Source of the DNA: Tropicimonas sp033101155
Lineage (GTDB): Bacteria > Pseudomonadota > Alphaproteobacteria > Rhodobacterales > Rhodobacteraceae
Assembly: GCF_033101155.1 (NCBI RefSeq)
Contig: NZ_JAWMPX010000021.1
Span: 30,982-94,981, forward strand
Direction of reading: 5' to 3'
Length of the DNA: 64,000 nucleotides
The position numbers were made by a program, and so were the translations under genes. The notes beneath the pieces were generated by a model, which was not told where the DNA came from, did no database searches, and saw only the letters and a program-made list of their open reading frames with translations. Below, one piece after another: positions 62,185 to 64,000 of this stretch (the first letter of the stretch is position 1; each line of letters starts with the position of its first letter).

Positions 62185-62601
62185 CTACTGGTCCAGGTTA
62201 TTCTTGGCCGGATAGGTGCCGTCTTCATTCGGCAGGGTGCCGTATTGCGTCATCTTGGCGAGATGCTCGGGCCGGTGCGGCGCGAAGATGTCGATCGCCT
62301 TCATTCCGGTCTCGGACTTGCCGCCATGGGGGACGTTGGACGGGTGGACGGCGACGTCGCCGGCCTTCATCGGGAAGATCTTGCCGTCAATCTCGTGCTC
62401 TTCCGTGCCTTCGGTCATGATCATGATCTGCTCACATTCATGCTGATGGATCGGGAACATCGCGCCCGGCGGGTTCTCGATGAAGCTGACCATGAGGTTG
62501 TCGCCGAGCAGGAAGCGGGTGCTGATCCCCTGGTCTTCAACGATCGGCGTCAAGGGCAGATCCTTGATCGTATAGACGTATTGCTTTCGTTCAGTCGCCA
62601 T
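62185..62601 (-). CDS. KdgF-like cupin
   Basis: This 138-residue single cupin has the metal motif HQHECEQIMIMTEG (two His and a Glu). The second cupin motif is GDVAVHPSNVPHG, and DIFAPHRPEHLAK follows near the C-terminus. This matches KdgF, which linearises unsaturated uronates from pectin or alginate. AGGAGACC precedes the ATG at 62601. It is the first gene of the TRAP operon. The substrate assignment is inferred from family and context. Confidence 0.85.
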   Translation of the reverse strand: MATERKQYVYTIKDLPLTPIVEDQGISTRFLLGDNLMVSFIENPPGAMFPIHQHECEQIMIMTEGTEEHEIDGKIFPMKAGDVAVHPSNVPHGGKSETGMKAIDIFAPHRPEHLAKMTQYGTLPNEDGTYPAKNNLDQ

Positions 62602-62705
62602 TTTGGTCTCCTGGAGAATGGTTGCGATCATTCATGAGTCAACCAAAGCATTCAGAAATAAAATGCGTCCGTCAAGTATGAAAATCACAAGTCAGCACCG
62701 TCTTG

Positions 62706-62732
62706 AATTCACCGATTCCTAAAAAGTGAATT
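62706..62732. promoter_or_regulatory. Inverted repeat upstream of the TRAP operon
   Basis: AATTCAC (62706-62712) and GTGAATT (62726-62732) are separated by 13 bases. It lies about 105 bases upstream of the cupin start codon and is a possible regulator site. Confidence 0.35.
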
Positions 62733-62826
62733 TTAACAGATGTTTGTGCTTCTTGTGGTGATGAGGGGATTGTGCCCAGTGGGCGGTTGCGTCAGGTCTG
62801 CTGGCGAAAATGAAAGAGGACCAGGG

Positions 62827-62845
62827 ATGGATTCAGAGAATCCAT
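62827..62845. promoter_or_regulatory. Perfect 19-base palindrome, candidate IclR operator
   Basis: ATGGATTC-AGA-GAATCCAT is an 8-bp perfect inverted repeat with a 3-base centre. It resembles the TGGAnnn...TCCA style of many IclR-family sites. It lies between the iclR gene and the operon it probably controls. Confidence 0.5.
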
Positions 62846-62960
62846 TTTATATATGAACGAGAATACGATTCATCGTTTGCCCCGCACGACCGTCAACTGG
62901 ACGATCTGCTGGCGGCCGAAGAGCCGGCGCAGCGCAGTGAATGCAACTCAGGAACGGAAG

Positions 62961-63746
62961 CTACCGTGCGTCGGGGTGGACGCCGCCGATCGCCGATATG
63001 AGACGTTCGGCGGTCTCGCCAACCGCCTTGCGGGAGTCCTCGAAGCTGACAACCTGATGGTGCAGGCTGTCCGAATTCAGCGTCAGGAACGGCATCGTCA
63101 ACACCGCTTCGACCTTCTTCGTCGAGTTGAAGATCGGGTAGGTGATGTTGGTCACGCCGCTGATCTGAGGGCTGGCGCCAACGAAATAGCCTTGCCTGCG
63201 GATCTTCTCCAACTGGCTCAGCGCCATCTGCTTCTGCTCGGCCGTTGCGTTCGACTTCTCGAGAATGGCATTGGCCTGACTGTCTGTCTGGAACGCGAGA
63301 AAGGCAAGACCGGACCCAGAGCCGTGGATATCGATCCGGGCGCTCAACCGGATCGTGAAACCCATCTTGTAGGGGCTGTCCTGCTGGGCAACGACAACCA
63401 TCATGTTGTCCTGGTGCACAGCAATATGGCAGGCCTGTTGCGTCTGGTCGGCCAGATCCTGGAGCTCCGTGCTGGCAGCGCTCAGCAGTCGTTGCAGCGG
63501 TGGATGCCGGTTGGACAGCTCGAAGGTCCTGAGGGTCAGGCGGAACTTTCCTGTCTCCTCGTCGGCAGCGATGAAGCCGCGCTCCTCGAGGACATAGAGC
63601 ATCCGAAACAACTCGTTGACCGATAGACCGAGCCTCTCGGAGATCTCCTTCTTGGAGAGCGCCTCGTCCTGCTCGCTCAACAGCTCAACAACATCCAGGC
63701 CCCTCTCCAGGGCCGGCGCTCTGTATTTCCCGGTCGTTTCGTTCAT
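62961..63746 (-). CDS. IclR-family transcriptional regulator
   Basis: A 261-residue regulator has an N-terminal winged helix (ALERGLDVVELLSEQDEALSKKEISERLGLSVNELFRMLYVLEERGFI). An IclR effector domain follows (about 75-255, with GSGSGLAFLAF and GVTNITYPIFNSTKKVEAVLTMPFL). It is upstream of, and on the same strand as, the cupin-TRAP-SDR operon. It most likely controls that operon in response to a uronate-type metabolite. Confidence 0.92.
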   Translation of the reverse strand: MNETTGKYRAPALERGLDVVELLSEQDEALSKKEISERLGLSVNELFRMLYVLEERGFIAADEETGKFRLTLRTFELSNRHPPLQRLLSAASTELQDLADQTQQACHIAVHQDNMMVVVAQQDSPYKMGFTIRLSARIDIHGSGSGLAFLAFQTDSQANAILEKSNATAEQKQMALSQLEKIRRQGYFVGASPQISGVTNITYPIFNSTKKVEAVLTMPFLTLNSDSLHHQVVSFEDSRKAVGETAERLISAIGGVHPDAR

Positions 63747-63879
63747 CTTACCGTCTTCGATGGCCCGTCAGGCCGCGTGATCACGGCCAGCCAGCATTTC
63801 GCGTCGAACGGACCGATCCCACGATTGCTTCATGCGCCGCAACCCATTTCTGACATTGGGTGCGACCCGGTTTCGAACA

Positions 63880-63902
63880 GAACCGGCCTGTGCGGCCGGT
63901 TC
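63880..63902. terminator. Hairpin at the right edge, possible terminator
   Basis: GAACCGGCC and GGCCGGTTC form a 9-bp stem with a 5-base loop (TGTGC) in the 254 bases beyond iclR. On the plus strand a TTTT occurs 11 bases later. It probably belongs to a gene outside the window. Confidence 0.45.
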
Positions 63903-64000
63903 AGCACAGTTTTGGGCCGGTTGCCTTCTCCCTGAACAGCACAGGTCTGACGAGGCAGGGCGAGGGGCGCGAGCCGTCCCCGCCCAGCCCGTTCCGTCTT

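Larger units (their letters stand above)
62602..62960. other. 359-base AT-richer control region of the TRAP operon
   Basis: This region is clearly richer in A/T than the flanking genes. It holds two inverted repeats (62706-62732 and 62827-62845) upstream of the minus-strand cupin-TRAP operon, and the 3' end of the iclR gene borders it. No gene is supported inside it. Confidence 0.6.

Overview
The window looks like a chromosome segment of a high-GC alphaproteobacterium, most probably Rhodobacterales (roseobacter group). This rests on the gene families (DUF1523, DUF3604, YHS and DM13 proteins, TRAP and tripartite tricarboxylate (TTT) transporters, a PaaABCDE epoxidase), on blocks such as gpmI-envC-ctpA and leuC-x-leuD, and on the strong G/C third-position bias. 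I see no rRNA, tRNA, CRISPR array, prophage or intact insertion sequence. The only mobile-element trace is a decayed IS3-family transposase fragment near 39.7 kb.

Layout. 0-1.8 kb: the 3' end of a hybrid histidine kinase, overlapped by a solitary glycine-betaine-type binding protein. 1.8-5.8 kb (minus): gpmI, an EnvC-like factor and ctpA. 6.4-13.98 kb: a 1-phosphofructokinase-like kinase, a sulfotransferase-like protein, an SCP2 protein, leuB, a LysR regulator divergent from an NAD-binding epimerase-like protein, an endonuclease/exonuclease/phosphatase (EEP) protein and a membrane protein. 14.5-20.9 kb: a MESH1-like HD hydrolase, mgtE, nadE, an exported protein with 18 MORN repeats, and a YHS protein. 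21-30.1 kb: polA, a CDF metal exporter, a crotonase, an SRPBCC protein, nudC, a Tat-exported 5'-nucleotidase/cyclic phosphodiesterase, and a DM13 protein.

30.1-35.1 kb is the most suggestive block. An NMT1/THI5-type ABC importer is followed, with gaps of only 10 and 12 bases, by genes for glucosylglycerate synthesis (phosphatase, then GpgS). A near-perfect RutR-type palindrome lies upstream of the whole set. 35.2-39.4 kb holds rlmH/rsfS and leuC-(HdeD-like)-leuD. 40-43.7 kb holds two tandem exported DUF3604 proteins, followed by an M20 deacylase, small membrane proteins, and a PNPOx-like protein divergent from a MocR regulator.

48.7-54.5 kb (minus) is a phenylacetyl-CoA epoxidase operon: thiolase, paaA-B-C-D-E and an additional PaaA-like ferritin-fold gene. 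A candidate TetR-type operator lies in front of it. 54.8-57.7 kb is a TTT importer with a strong hairpin inside the start of tctB. 58.1-63.7 kb is a TRAP importer cluster with a KdgF-like cupin, an SDR and an IclR regulator. This looks like a uptake and catabolism module for uronate-type sugars, but the substrate is inferred.

I did not find a clearly new multi-gene defence or mobile system. The best candidates for something undescribed are the RutR-linked importer/glucosylglycerate operon, the additional PaaA-like protein with an altered metal site, the two-repeat periodicity of the MORN protein, the kinase/binding-protein pair at the left edge, and a dispersed 63-base hairpin repeat.
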